Positions 31,644 through 40,292 of a stretch of 64,000 nt of DNA are shown here, one piece after another; position 1 is the stretch's first letter; every line of letters begins with the position of its first letter. The stretch is from assembly GCF_002078175.1 (NCBI RefSeq), contig NZ_MWFK01000002.1, positions 1,488,001 through 1,552,000 of the forward strand, written 5' to 3'. Source of the DNA: Streptomyces sp. M41(2017). GTDB lineage: Bacteria > Actinomycetota > Actinomycetes > Streptomycetales > Streptomycetaceae. Under the pieces are notes generated by a model. The model was not told the DNA's origin. It was given only the letters and a program-made list of their open reading frames with translations, and made no database searches. The position numbers and the translations under genes were made by a program.

Positions 31644-34641
31644 CCTCGCCGCCCCGCTGCCGTACGACCGACCCCGTCCTCCCCTTCACCACCTCCAGCT
31701 GGGCGTGGATCCGCCGGCGCAGGTCGGCGACATGGCTGACGATGCCGACGCTGCGGTCGCGCTCGCGCAGCGAGTCGAGGACGTCGAGGACCTCGTCGAG
31801 GGTCTGGTCGTCGAGACTGCCGAAGCCCTCGTCGATGAAGAGCGTGTCGAGCCGGACCCCGCCGGCCTCGTCGGTCACGACGTCCGCGAGACCCAGGGCG
31901 AGGGCGAGGGAGGCGAAGAACGTCTCGCCGCCCGACAGGGTCGCCGTGTCACGCTCGCGTCCGGTCCACGCGTCCACGACGTGCAGCCCGAGCCCGCTGC
32001 GGCCCCGGCCGGCCCGGTCGTCGGAGTGCACCAGGGTGTAGCGCCCGGAGGACATGCGCTGCAGCCGTACGGTCGCGGCGGCGGCGACCTGCTCCAGGCG
32101 GGCGGCGAGGACGTACGACTCCAGACGCATCCTGCGTTCGTTGTCCGCCGACGTGCCCGCGGCGAGACCGGCCAGCCCGGCCACCCGGTCGTACTCCGCG
32201 CGCAGCGGGGCGAGCCGGACCACTCCCCTGAGGGCCCGGGCGGAGAGGCCGTCCAGCTCCGTGCAGCGACGAGCCGCCGCGTCCTGCGTCGAGGCTGCCT
32301 CCCGCAGGCGGCGGTCGGCGGCTTCGGCGGCCCGCTCGGCGGCGGGCAGCTCAGCGGGCGGGCGGCGGGCGGCGTCCGCGGTGTCGGCCTCGGCGAGCAC
32401 GGCACGGACCGCCGACTCCTCGAACTGCCATGCGTCGAGCCTTCGTTGGAGGTCGCGGTGGGCCTCGTCGTCGAGCAGCGCGTCGGCTGCGGCCCGAGGG
32501 GTCTCGAACCCGACGCGGAAGGCGGCGTCGGCGAGGCGCGCGTCGGCGTCCTTCAGTCGCTGCGCGGTGTCCTCGAACGCGCGGGCGCAGTCGGCCGCCT
32601 CGGTGAGGAGCGCGGCCTGCCGCTCCAGCTGGGCGGCCCGCACGGCCACGCTCACGGCGGCAGCACGCGCCTGCTCCAACTCCTCTTCCAGTGCGACCTT
32701 CTCGCGGTCGAGGGCGTCCCTGAGCGAGGCGCGTGAGGCGACCCGGCGGGAGGCTTCCTGCTGGGAGGCCAGCCGCTGCCGGTGCTCCCGCTCGGCCTGT
32801 TCGCGCGCCTCGCGAGCCGCGTGCAGCCCGGAGGCCGCTCTGCGCGCCTGGTCGAGGTGCCGCTCCAGTTCCTCTGCCTCTTCGGCGAGTTGCCCGGTCG
32901 GCGCGTCTCCGGCCTCGGCCGTGGCGGCGGCCAGGGCCTCGCGGACGACACCGAGGCGCCGCTCCGCCTCGGCCCGCTCCTCGTCGGCGCGCTGGTAGGC
33001 GGCGAGGGCACGCTCCTCCGTCTCGCGGTCGACGTGTCCCGCGATCTTCCGCGCGGGGGCGGGGTGTTCGGTGGCACCGCAGACGGCGCAGGCCTCCCCC
33101 TCGACGAGGCCGGCCGCGAGTTCGGCGGCGATGCCCTGGAGGCGCTGCTCCTTCAGGTCGAGCCACCGGGTGCGGGCCTCGGTGGCCGTCTCGCGCGCGG
33201 TGAGGGTCCGCTCGTGGGCGTCCTCGGTGTCCCGGGCGAACGCGTCGCGCGCGCGGGCGGCACCGAGCCGCTTGATCGCGGGGTCGCGCCGCAGGCCGAG
33301 CTGTTCTGCGCGGGAGGCGGCGTCCTGCGCGGCTTCGATCCGCGTCTCGATGTCCGCGCGCAGGTTCTCCCAGTCGGCCAGCCAGCTCTCGGTGTCCTGG
33401 AGGACGTCCTCGTCGGCCCGCTCCTGGCGGTCCAGGTCGGTGCGCTCCGTGCCGAGCTCGGTGAGGCGGCGCTCGGCGCGGCGTGCCGACGCGAGGCCGC
33501 CGAGCTCCTCGGCGGCCTTGCGTGCGGCGGCGGCCAGCCCCGGGGCTCCGGCCCCGGCGAAGGTCTCCGGCAGATCCGCCCGCGCGCGGGTCTCCGCGTC
33601 GGCCGCCCGCCGGTGCTCGGCCTCGGCCGCCTCGCGCAGGTCGAGCGCGGGAGCGACGGCCTCGGCCTTGCGGGCGCGCTCCATCCGCGTCCGGGCGTCG
33701 CGGTGGGCTTCGGCGCGGTCCTCCAGGCGTGCGGCCCGCTCCCGTGCTTCGGTGAACCGGCGCTGCAGCCGGTCCACTTCACGTACCTCGTCCAGTGCAC
33801 GGTCCGCCGCCGCCTGCGCCGACTCGGCGGCCCGGCGCGCGCAGTGGGCGATGGTCGAGCGCTCGCGCGCGGCGCTGCGGGCCACCGCCGCCCAGGCGAG
33901 CACGGACTCGGCGAGACCCGGATCCCCCGGGGCCAGGTCGGGGAACGGAATCTCGGTGATGTCCCCGGCCTCCTGGTGCATGCGGTGCGCGTCGGCGAGC
34001 AGCGCGGCGTCACCGGACCGCACCTCGGCCTCGGTGGCCCGGCGCCGCTCGGCGAGGCGCTTCTCCACCTCCGCGAACCGGTGGGTGTCGAAGAGCCGGC
34101 CGAGCAGCTTGCCGCGGGCCTCGGCGTCGGCACGCAGGAAACGCGCGAAGTCTCCCTGGGGCAGCAGCACGACCTGGCAGAACTGCTCACGGCTCATGCC
34201 GAGCAGTTGGGTGATCTCCTCGCCGATCTCCTGGTGGGAGCGGCTGAGGTCCGTCCACGCGCCGGCGGCGGAGTCGTAGGCGCGCAGCCAGCTCTGCGCC
34301 TTCTCGGTCGTGGTGCCGGTGCCGCGCTTCTTGGGGCGTGCCCAGGGCGGTTGCCGGGTGACCTCCAGGCGCCTTCCGGCGACGGTGAGTTCGACGCGGA
34401 CCTCGGTGCGGGTGGCGGGGGCCGCGTGGTCGCTGCGCAGGCCGAGGCCCTGACCGCTCTGCCGGGCGCCGGGGACCGCGCCGTACAGCGCGAAGCAGAC
34501 GGCGTCGAGCACGGAGGTCTTGCCGGCGCCCGTCGGGCCGTGCAGCAGGAAGAGTCCGGCGGCGGACAGCTCGTCGAAGTCGACCCGCTGGGTGCCGCCG
34601 AAGGGGCCGAAGGCGGTGATGTCCAGGCGGTGCAGCCTCAT
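31639..34641 (-). CDS. sbcC: Nuclease SbcCD, SMC-like ATPase subunit
   Basis: A 1000-residue Rad50/SbcC protein that with SbcD cuts DNA hairpins and protein-blocked ends. Walker A G-P-T-G-A-G-K-T-S is near residues 34-42, followed by a long coiled coil and the zinc hook C518-A-V-C521. The C-terminal signature and Walker B (L-S-G-G-E-T-F-F and F-I-D-E-G-F-G) are near residues 895-950. Start ATG 34641 sits 55 bases after the sbcD stop, the usual operon order. Everything needed for function looks present. Confidence 0.95.
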   Translation of the reverse strand: MRLHRLDITAFGPFGGTQRVDFDELSAAGLFLLHGPTGAGKTSVLDAVCFALYGAVPGARQSGQGLGLRSDHAAPATRTEVRVELTVAGRRLEVTRQPPWARPKKRGTGTTTEKAQSWLRAYDSAAGAWTDLSRSHQEIGEEITQLLGMSREQFCQVVLLPQGDFARFLRADAEARGKLLGRLFDTHRFAEVEKRLAERRRATEAEVRSGDAALLADAHRMHQEAGDITEIPFPDLAPGDPGLAESVLAWAAVARSAARERSTIAHCARRAAESAQAAADRALDEVREVDRLQRRFTEARERAARLEDRAEAHRDARTRMERARKAEAVAPALDLREAAEAEHRRAADAETRARADLPETFAGAGAPGLAAAARKAAEELGGLASARRAERRLTELGTERTDLDRQERADEDVLQDTESWLADWENLRADIETRIEAAQDAASRAEQLGLRRDPAIKRLGAARARDAFARDTEDAHERTLTARETATEARTRWLDLKEQRLQGIAAELAAGLVEGEACAVCGATEHPAPARKIAGHVDRETEERALAAYQRADEERAEAERRLGVVREALAAATAEAGDAPTGQLAEEAEELERHLDQARRAASGLHAAREAREQAEREHRQRLASQQEASRRVASRASLRDALDREKVALEEELEQARAAAVSVAVRAAQLERQAALLTEAADCARAFEDTAQRLKDADARLADAAFRVGFETPRAAADALLDDEAHRDLQRRLDAWQFEESAVRAVLAEADTADAARRPPAELPAAERAAEAADRRLREAASTQDAAARRCTELDGLSARALRGVVRLAPLRAEYDRVAGLAGLAAGTSADNERRMRLESYVLAARLEQVAAAATVRLQRMSSGRYTLVHSDDRAGRGRSGLGLHVVDAWTGRERDTATLSGGETFFASLALALGLADVVTDEAGGVRLDTLFIDEGFGSLDDQTLDEVLDVLDSLRERDRSVGIVSHVADLRRRIHAQLEVVKGRTGSVVRQRGGEG

Positions 34642-34696
34642 CGGGTCCTCTCGGTGTCCGGGCGTGCGGTCGCAGGGGGGTGCGGCGGGCGGGATG

Positions 34697-35860
34697 TCAC
34701 CGGGCGGTCTCCCGTACGGTCTCGTCGGCGCGGACGGCGTCGAACGCGTCCCGCAGCACGGCCTGTTCGCTGGGGTCGGGGCCCGCCCCGCGCACGTGCG
34801 CGACGAAGTCCTCGGCGATCTCCTGCTCACTGCGGCCGGCGAGGCGCCGCGCGTACGAGACGTCGGGGTCCTGTGGAGCGCGCTCGGGGTCGAAGACGAG
34901 GCTGAGCGTGTGCGGGAAGCGCTCGGTCAGGCGGGCCATGGGATCGGCGGGCCGCACCGGGTCGGTGAGGGTGGCCTCGACCCAGGCGTCCTCGTGACGC
35001 GCGAGGCCGGGGTCGGCGAGCAGGTCCTCCAGGTGGCCGCGGACGCGGGCGAGGCCGCGTGGCACGGGGCAGTCGATCCGCTCCGCGTCCAGGGAGCCGT
35101 CGGGCCCGAGGTCCACCAGCCACATGGTCTTGCGGTGGTCGGCCTCCGAGAAGGAGTACGGCAGGGGCGAGCCCGAGTAGCGCACACGCTCGCTGATGGT
35201 CTGGCTGCCGTGCAGGTGGCCGAGGGCGGTGTAGTCGACGCCGTCGAAGACCCCTGCGGGCACGGAGGCGACCCCGCCGACGGTGATGTCCCGCTCGCTG
35301 TCGCTCACCGCGCCGCCGGTGACAAAGGCGTGGGCGAGGACGACGGAGCGGGTGCCCGGCGGGCGCGTGGCGAGGTCGGCGCGGACCCGGTCCATGGCGG
35401 CGGCCAGCACGGCTTCGTGGCCCGGCTTGTCCACGCCGAACTCGTCCTTCACGAGGGCCGGTTCGAGGTAGGGCAGGCCGTAGAAGGCGATGTCGCCGTG
35501 GCCGTCGGTGAGCACCACGGGTGTGCCGCAGGCCGTGGCGTCGGTCCGCAGGTGGATGCCCGCCCGGTCGATGAGCCCGGCACCGACACCGAGGCGTCGC
35601 GCGGAGTCGTGGTTGCCGGAGATCATGATCGTGGGCACGCCGAGGTCGGCCAGCCGGTGCAGCGCGTCATCGAAGAGCTGGACGGCGGCGAGCGGCGGGA
35701 CGGCACGGTCGTACACGTCTCCCGAGACGACCACGGCGTCCGCCTCGCGCTCGCGGGCGGTGTCGACGAGATGGCCGATGAACCCGGCCTGGGCGTCGAG
35801 CATGTTCACCCGGTGGAACGCCCGGCCCAGATGCCAGTCGGAAGTGTGCAGGAGCCTCAT
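34697..35860 (-). CDS. sbcD: Nuclease SbcCD, exonuclease subunit D
   Basis: A 387-residue Mre11/SbcD metallophosphoesterase. Metal ligands lie in S-D-W-H-L-G (8-13), S-G-D-V-Y-D near 46-51, S-G-N-H-D near 80-84 and G-H-L-H-G near 216-220. The C-terminal capping domain is present. It is the first gene of the sbcDC operon; yigZ lies upstream on the same strand. The start is ATG at 35860. Confidence 0.95.
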   Translation of the reverse strand: MRLLHTSDWHLGRAFHRVNMLDAQAGFIGHLVDTAREREADAVVVSGDVYDRAVPPLAAVQLFDDALHRLADLGVPTIMISGNHDSARRLGVGAGLIDRAGIHLRTDATACGTPVVLTDGHGDIAFYGLPYLEPALVKDEFGVDKPGHEAVLAAAMDRVRADLATRPPGTRSVVLAHAFVTGGAVSDSERDITVGGVASVPAGVFDGVDYTALGHLHGSQTISERVRYSGSPLPYSFSEADHRKTMWLVDLGPDGSLDAERIDCPVPRGLARVRGHLEDLLADPGLARHEDAWVEATLTDPVRPADPMARLTERFPHTLSLVFDPERAPQDPDVSYARRLAGRSEQEIAEDFVAHVRGAGPDPSEQAVLRDAFDAVRADETVRETAR

Positions 35861-35966
35861 GATCCCCGAAGGGTAACGGCCGGGTCTGACATCACGGGCG
35901 GTTACTCCCGTATCAGCCCGTCATGACCGCAGGGGAGTTGACCGTTTCGTCCGGTTCGCGCCGCCT

Positions 35967-36026
35967 GTCACACGTCCCGGTCGGCCTCTCCGCCCGTGTC
36001 ACACGTCTCCGTAGGCCTCTCCGCCC
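35967..36026. repeat. Tandem duplication (2 x about 31 bp) at the yigZ stop codon
   Basis: Copies at 35967-35995 and 35998-36026 share 26 of 29 bases (GTCACACGTC ... GGCCTCTCCGCCC). The right copy encodes the last residues and stop of the YigZ protein; the left copy repeats that stretch just past the stop. It is probably a recent slippage duplication. Confidence 0.7.
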
Positions 36027-36625
36027 AGCTCGAACCCGGCCGTCCCCGCCGTGGTGTCGGCCAGCCAGGCGCGGAACGCGTCCACGTCGGCGTCCGGCAG
36101 CCCGATCTCGATGGTGACCGCCTCGCCGTAACGAACATCACGCACCTCGCGCCCGGTGGAGCGGAGATCGTTCTCTACCTTGCCGGCCCGCTGGTGGTCG
36201 ACGGTGACGGTCGCCAGCCGGAACCGGCGCCGGGTGATGGTGCCCAGTTCGTCCAGCGCCTCGCCCACCGAGCCGCCGTACGCCCTGATCAGTCCACCGG
36301 CGCCGAGCTTGATCCCGCCGTAGTAGCGGGTGACGACGGCGACGACGTACCGCATGTCGCGGCGCAGCAGCATCTGGAGCATGGGGACGCCCGCGGTGCC
36401 GCCCGGTTCGCCGTCGTCGCTCGCCTTCTGCACGGCCGCGTCGGCTCCGATGACGTAGGCGGAGCAGTTGTGGCTCGCGTCGGCGTGCCGCTTGCGGACG
36501 GCGGCGATGAAGTCCTGGGCCTCCTGCTCGGTGGCGGCCGGGGCGAGGGCGCACAGGAAGCGGGAGCGGTTGATCTCGGTCTCGTGCACACCCGCGCGGG
36601 CCACGGTGCGGTACTCGTCCAGCAT
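35999..36625 (-). CDS. yigZ: YigZ/IMPACT-family protein
   Basis: A 208-residue YigZ protein: UPF0029 N-terminal domain (about 15-125, with the S-D-D-G-E-P-G-G-T-A-G signature and V-V-T-R-Y-Y-G-G-I-K-L-G-A-G-G-L) and a small C-terminal domain. Bacterial members have been linked to translation or stress control, but the reaction is unknown. The start is ATG at 36625. Its 3' end carries a short tandem duplication. Confidence 0.9.
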   Translation of the reverse strand: MLDEYRTVARAGVHETEINRSRFLCALAPAATEQEAQDFIAAVRKRHADASHNCSAYVIGADAAVQKASDDGEPGGTAGVPMLQMLLRRDMRYVVAVVTRYYGGIKLGAGGLIRAYGGSVGEALDELGTITRRRFRLATVTVDHQRAGKVENDLRSTGREVRDVRYGEAVTIEIGLPDADVDAFRAWLADTTAGTAGFELGGEAYGDV

Positions 36626-36726
36626 CGTCCCAGCGTATGCGCTGTACGCGCGCGTGCCCGACGGCGGTGCCCGCCCGACCGGAACCGGGGGGGCGCGGGG
36701 GGGCGGCGACCGGCCGGCGCGGCGGA

Positions 36727-37269
36727 TCAGGCCTTCTTGCCGCGTGGCACGGTGACGTCCGTCAGGAGTGCCGTGCCGGGTGCCAGTTCGTGCCACCCCG
36801 CGCCGTGCCAGACGAGGACCGCGACGGCCGACGTCGGGTACTTCGTCCTGACCTGGTCGAGTGTGTCGTCGAATCCGTCACCGGCGAGTGTGAGGATCAG
36901 TTCCTCCAGCCCGGGGTTGTGTCCGATCAGCAGCAACGTCCGCACCCCTTCGGGGACTTCGCGTACCGCTTCGAGTAGCTCGGGTACGTCCGCCGCGTAC
37001 AGCCGTTCGTCGACCCGTACCGGCGGCGGCGTGCCCCACTGGTCGGCCGCGAGTTCCCAGGTCCGGCGGGCGCGCACGGCGGTGGAGCAGAGCGCGAGGT
37101 CGGGGATCCAGTCGGCTTCGGCCAGCGCGCGTCCGGCCGCGGGCGCGTCCCGCAGTCCGCGCGGCGCGAGAGGGCGCTCGTGGTCGGGGACTCCGGCCGG
37201 GTAGGCGGACTTCGCGTGCCGCAGTACGACGAGCCTGCGCCGCGGGCCCGCCTGGGCGCGCCGGTTCAC
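36727..37269 (-). CDS. sixA: SixA-type phosphohistidine phosphatase
   Basis: A 180-residue histidine-phosphatase superfamily protein with the R-H-A-K motif near residues 17-20 and the second catalytic His in I-G-H-N-P-G-L. Its size and motifs fit SixA, which removes phosphate from phosphohistidine proteins. The start is GTG 37269, overlapping the stop of the upstream gene (GTGA); another GTG lies one codon upstream. Coupled to a dead MshC/CysRS-like gene. Confidence 0.85.
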   Translation of the reverse strand: MNRRAQAGPRRRLVVLRHAKSAYPAGVPDHERPLAPRGLRDAPAAGRALAEADWIPDLALCSTAVRARRTWELAADQWGTPPPVRVDERLYAADVPELLEAVREVPEGVRTLLLIGHNPGLEELILTLAGDGFDDTLDQVRTKYPTSAVAVLVWHGAGWHELAPGTALLTDVTVPRGKKA

Positions 37270-37997
37270 CACGCCGAACCGATCTCGCGGGTGAGTTCCA
37301 GGCCGAGCAGCCGGTCGGCGTAGGCGTAGGACTCGAAGCGCGCTCCCTCCGCGAGGTCCGACGTCTCGATCCACCCCAGCACGTCCAGGACGGCGGGGAC
37401 GTCCAGGTCGTCCTCCCAGGCGGTGCGCAGCCGCAGGCGTACGTCGTCGGGGACGGCCTTGGACGGCCGGGTGGCCCAGTGAGCGACGGCGGCACGCCGG
37501 CGCTCGAGGGTGCTCTCGGCGTCCGCCAGGGCCGCCGCGTCGAGACGGAGGGGCCGGTCCCTGGGAGGTGCGAGCAGTGCCAGGCGCAGGACGGTGGGGT
37601 CGGCGGGTGCGGGAACCGGGCCGCCGCCGGTGTCGACCGGCGCCACCTCGAAGCGGACGGCGTCCGTCGCCGTTCCGCCCGCGGCGCACACCTCGACCGT
37701 CTGGGTGGCCACCGGTCCCGTCCCCGTGTCGTGATGCTCCTCGAAGGGCCGGATACCGAGTCCGGCAGCGCTCTCCCTCAGTCCGTCCGCGTGGGCAGGA
37801 TCCTCGACCGACGTCAGGGTCGACCACACGGGATTGCCGCCGACCTCCAGGGCCCGCACCAGGACGTCGGCGCAGACCAGCACCCGCAGCGCCGTGGCGT
37901 CGAACGCGTCCACGCGCGCGTGGACCCGGACCAGACCGCGGCGGGCGCGGGCGGCGTCGATGAGTTCGCCCGTACGGGCGTCGAGGATACGGAGCAC
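37266..37997 (-). CDS. Catalytically dead MshC/cysteinyl-tRNA-synthetase-like protein
   Basis: A 243-residue protein. The N-terminal 70 residues follow the pattern of the first Rossmann half of MshC/CysRS (V-H-A-R-V-D-A-F-D-A-T in place of Y-V-C-G-I-T-P-Y-D-A-T), but the zinc cysteine and the HIGH motif that should follow are missing (A-L-R-V instead). The C-terminal part (W-E-D-D-L-D-V-P-A-V-L) resembles the D-D-D-L-D-T-P-x-A-L helix of these enzymes. The middle catalytic part is shortened. This is from pattern memory. It is coupled to sixA, so a regulatory role is possible. Confidence 0.6.
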   Translation of the reverse strand: MLRILDARTGELIDAARARRGLVRVHARVDAFDATALRVLVCADVLVRALEVGGNPVWSTLTSVEDPAHADGLRESAAGLGIRPFEEHHDTGTGPVATQTVEVCAAGGTATDAVRFEVAPVDTGGGPVPAPADPTVLRLALLAPPRDRPLRLDAAALADAESTLERRRAAVAHWATRPSKAVPDDVRLRLRTAWEDDLDVPAVLDVLGWIETSDLAEGARFESYAYADRLLGLELTREIGSAW

Positions 37998-38241
37998 GGG
38001 CTGAGCCTAGGCCGGTGGGCGGCCGGGCGCGGGGAGGTCGGCGCCATTCCGGACGGGCGCTCCCGCCCGCGCGCCCCCGGGTGGCCCGGTCGCGCCGACT
38101 TCGCCGGTTCTCCGCCCTCCCGGCGGCGACGCCGTCGAACGACCCGGAACCGGCGGGAATCACCGCGTGACGCGAGCCGTTGTGCCTGGTGGGCGGCCGG
38201 ATGGCCGAGCATCCATGTCAGGGACCACGAGGAGGCCGAGC

Positions 38242-38649
38242 GTGTACGGCGACCAGGCAACGATCCGCAAGATCCTCACCGAGCTGGGCGACACCTGGGC
38301 GATCGTCGGGCTCTCCTCGAACCAGCATCGCGCGGCCTACGGCGTGGCCGACGTCCTCCAGCGCTTCGGCAAGCGGATCGTGCCGGTGCACCCCAAGGCG
38401 GAGACGGTCCACGGGGAGAAGGGGTACGCGTCGCTGGCGGACATCCCCTTCGAGGTCGACGTCGTCGACGTCTTCGTCAACAGCGGGCTGGCCGGTCCGG
38501 TCGCGGACGAGGCCGTCACCATCGGAGCCAAGGGCGTGTGGTTCCAGCTGGACGTGATCGACGAGGGCGCCTACGAACGGACGCGCGCCGCGGGGCTCGA
38601 CATGGTGATGGACCGCTGCCCCGCGATCGAGATCCCGCGTCTCGGCTGA
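38242..38649 (+). CDS. CoA-binding (YccU-like) protein
   Basis: A 135-residue single-domain protein with the CoA-binding Rossmann fold (residues about 8-125; W-A-I-V-G-L-S opening, V-P-V-H-P motif, and a C-terminal D-R-C-P-A-I-E). Similar to the CoA-binding domain of succinyl-CoA synthetase alpha; exact role unknown. The start is GTG at 38242, supported by GGAGG 6 bases upstream. Monocistronic. Confidence 0.85.
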   Translation: MYGDQATIRKILTELGDTWAIVGLSSNQHRAAYGVADVLQRFGKRIVPVHPKAETVHGEKGYASLADIPFEVDVVDVFVNSGLAGPVADEAVTIGAKGVWFQLDVIDEGAYERTRAAGLDMVMDRCPAIEIPRLG

Positions 38650-38739
38650 ATCGGCGGGCACGACGCCCCGGCACCGTCCGGACGGCCCTGCGCGCAAACG
38701 CCGTTGACGGCGGGCCGCGCGCGCGGGTTTCCTGCTCCG

Positions 38740-39249
38740 GTGCCCACACTGCGTATCGAGAAGCCCGACGACGACGCCCGTCTCACGGACTGGCAGCACG
38801 TCCACAACGTGATCGTGCCGCCCGCCGCCCTGTCGCTCGACGACGTGCGCGAGCGGGTCCGGCGCTACCGTCTGGAGGTCGCGTACGCGGGTGACGTCCT
38901 GGTGGGCTGCACGACCGTGCGCCCGCCGGCCGGGGACGGCGGGACCGCGACCGTCATCGCGCGCGTGCTGGCCGAGCACCGCGGACAGGGCTTCGGCGAG
39001 GAGCTGTACGCGCACGGCCTGGCCGAGGCCCGGGCGCTGGGTGCCGAGACGATCGAGACGGTGGTGCTCGCGGCCAACGAGGCGGGCCTGCGCTTCGCCC
39101 GACGCCACGGGTTCGTGGAGTTCGACCGGTACGTCCTGCCGGGCGAGACGGCGGAGTGGGTCGATCTGCGCCTGGCCCAGGGCCCGTTCCCCGCCTTCAC
39201 CCCGCCCCTTCCTCCCGCAGACAGGTCCGGCAGGTCCGGAGCGTCCTGA
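38740..39249 (+). CDS. GNAT-family acetyltransferase
   Basis: A 169-residue GNAT domain with the acetyl-CoA loop E-H-R-G-Q-G-F-G-E-E-L near residues 79-89 and the C-terminal N-E-A-G-L-R-F-A-R-R-H-G-F helix. Substrate unknown. Start GTG 38740 is the first good start after non-coding DNA. It converges with a hydrolase gene, leaving 15 bases. Confidence 0.82.
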   Translation: MPTLRIEKPDDDARLTDWQHVHNVIVPPAALSLDDVRERVRRYRLEVAYAGDVLVGCTTVRPPAGDGGTATVIARVLAEHRGQGFGEELYAHGLAEARALGAETIETVVLAANEAGLRFARRHGFVEFDRYVLPGETAEWVDLRLAQGPFPAFTPPLPPADRSGRSGAS

Positions 39250-39264
39250 TGCGACCCCTTCCGC

Positions 39265-40113
39265 TCACTCCTGGCGGCCGAGGAAACCCTCGACCGTGTC
39301 CGTGAAGAGTCGCGGTTCGTCGAGCCAGGGGAAGTGGCCGGCCCCCGGCAGGACGGCCGACTCGGCCCGCGCGAAGAGGTCCGCGACGGTCGCGGCGACG
39401 CGTGGCAGAGGGCCGCTGTCCAGGGCGCCCGCGACGAGCAGCACCCGCACGTCCCAGGCGGCCACGACGGCCCGGGCCGCCGCGGGCCGGAAGGCGTCCG
39501 GTGTCGCGTAGCGGTCGGCGGCCTCCTCGTTCGTCTGGTCGAGGTCGGTCGCCGCGTGGGCGCGTGCGGCCGCGTCCCAACGGCCGTAGAAGAACGGGGC
39601 GGCCGCGTCGAAGTCGGCATCGCCGGCGGTGCCGGCCCAGATCCGTCCGTAGGCAGCGTGCGCACCCTCGAACCACGGTTCCCCCGCGCGGAGCGCCGCC
39701 CCCTCCGCCCGGTGCTCCGGCGTGAAGTCGACACCGAGGGCCCGGGCCCGAGCGGTGACGAGGGTGAGGGAGCGGACGCGGTCGGGGTGCCGGACGGCGT
39801 ACAGCAGGGCCAGGTCGCCGCCCGCCGAGTGGGCGAGCAGATCGACCCGGTCGAGTCCGAGGTGCTGCCGGAACGCCTCCACGTCGTCGGCCTGGCGGTC
39901 GCAGCGGTACGTCGCCGGGTCGGCCGGACGGTCCGAGGCGCCGGTGCCCCGCAGGTCGAGCAGGCAGAGCCGGCGGTGACGGGCCAGCCCTCCGAGGTCG
40001 CCGAGGTAGGCGGAGGCGCGCATCGGCCCACCGGGCAGACAGAGCAGCGGCGGGCCCTCGCCCCTGCCGTGGTGGGCGAGTCGGGTTCCGTCGGATGCGG
40101 CGAAGGTCGGCAT
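39265..40113 (-). CDS. Alpha/beta hydrolase, proline-iminopeptidase-like
   Basis: A 282-residue alpha/beta hydrolase. The H-G/oxyanion region reads L-P-G-G-P, the nucleophile elbow is A-H-S-A-G-G near residue 100, and the catalytic His is in G-A-G-H-F-P-W near 258. The L-P-G-G-P and R-G-T-G-A-S patterns resemble proline iminopeptidases. ATG 40113 is chosen over an ATG 9 bases upstream because AGGA lies 8 bases before it. It is divergent from the Pit phosphate transporter. Confidence 0.82.
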   Translation of the reverse strand: MPTFAASDGTRLAHHGRGEGPPLLCLPGGPMRASAYLGDLGGLARHRRLCLLDLRGTGASDRPADPATYRCDRQADDVEAFRQHLGLDRVDLLAHSAGGDLALLYAVRHPDRVRSLTLVTARARALGVDFTPEHRAEGAALRAGEPWFEGAHAAYGRIWAGTAGDADFDAAAPFFYGRWDAAARAHAATDLDQTNEEAADRYATPDAFRPAAARAVVAAWDVRVLLVAGALDSGPLPRVAATVADLFARAESAVLPGAGHFPWLDEPRLFTDTVEGFLGRQE

Positions 40114-40242
40114 GGCCGTCATCCTGAACAGTTCGTCCGCTGCCGGGCAAGCGCTGTGACGGACCATCAGGGACGTCCGTGTGGCCGGGCGCCGTCCGAT
40201 ACGTCGTGAACACACGTCCATCTCGACTCGGCCATGCGTGCG

Positions 40243-40271
40243 CTTTGCCTCCGGTTCGCCCGGCGTACGCC
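40243..40271 (+). promoter_or_regulatory. Pho-box-like repeat upstream of the phosphate transporter
   Basis: CTTTGCC (40243), GTTCGCC (40254) and GTACGCC (40265) recur at exactly 11-base steps, the period of PhoP boxes in Streptomyces. The units are less perfect than GTTCACC. The position, 25-50 bases before the ATG, is more typical of a repressing or promoter-overlapping site. Confidence 0.4.
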
Positions 40272-40292
40272 TCCGATTGCTTTCATCGAGGG

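Noticed and set aside
36727..38163. A 478-residue version of the SixA gene
   Set aside because: The extra 298 residues are an Arg/Gly-rich out-of-frame shadow of the MshC-like gene; GTGA coupling marks the real start.
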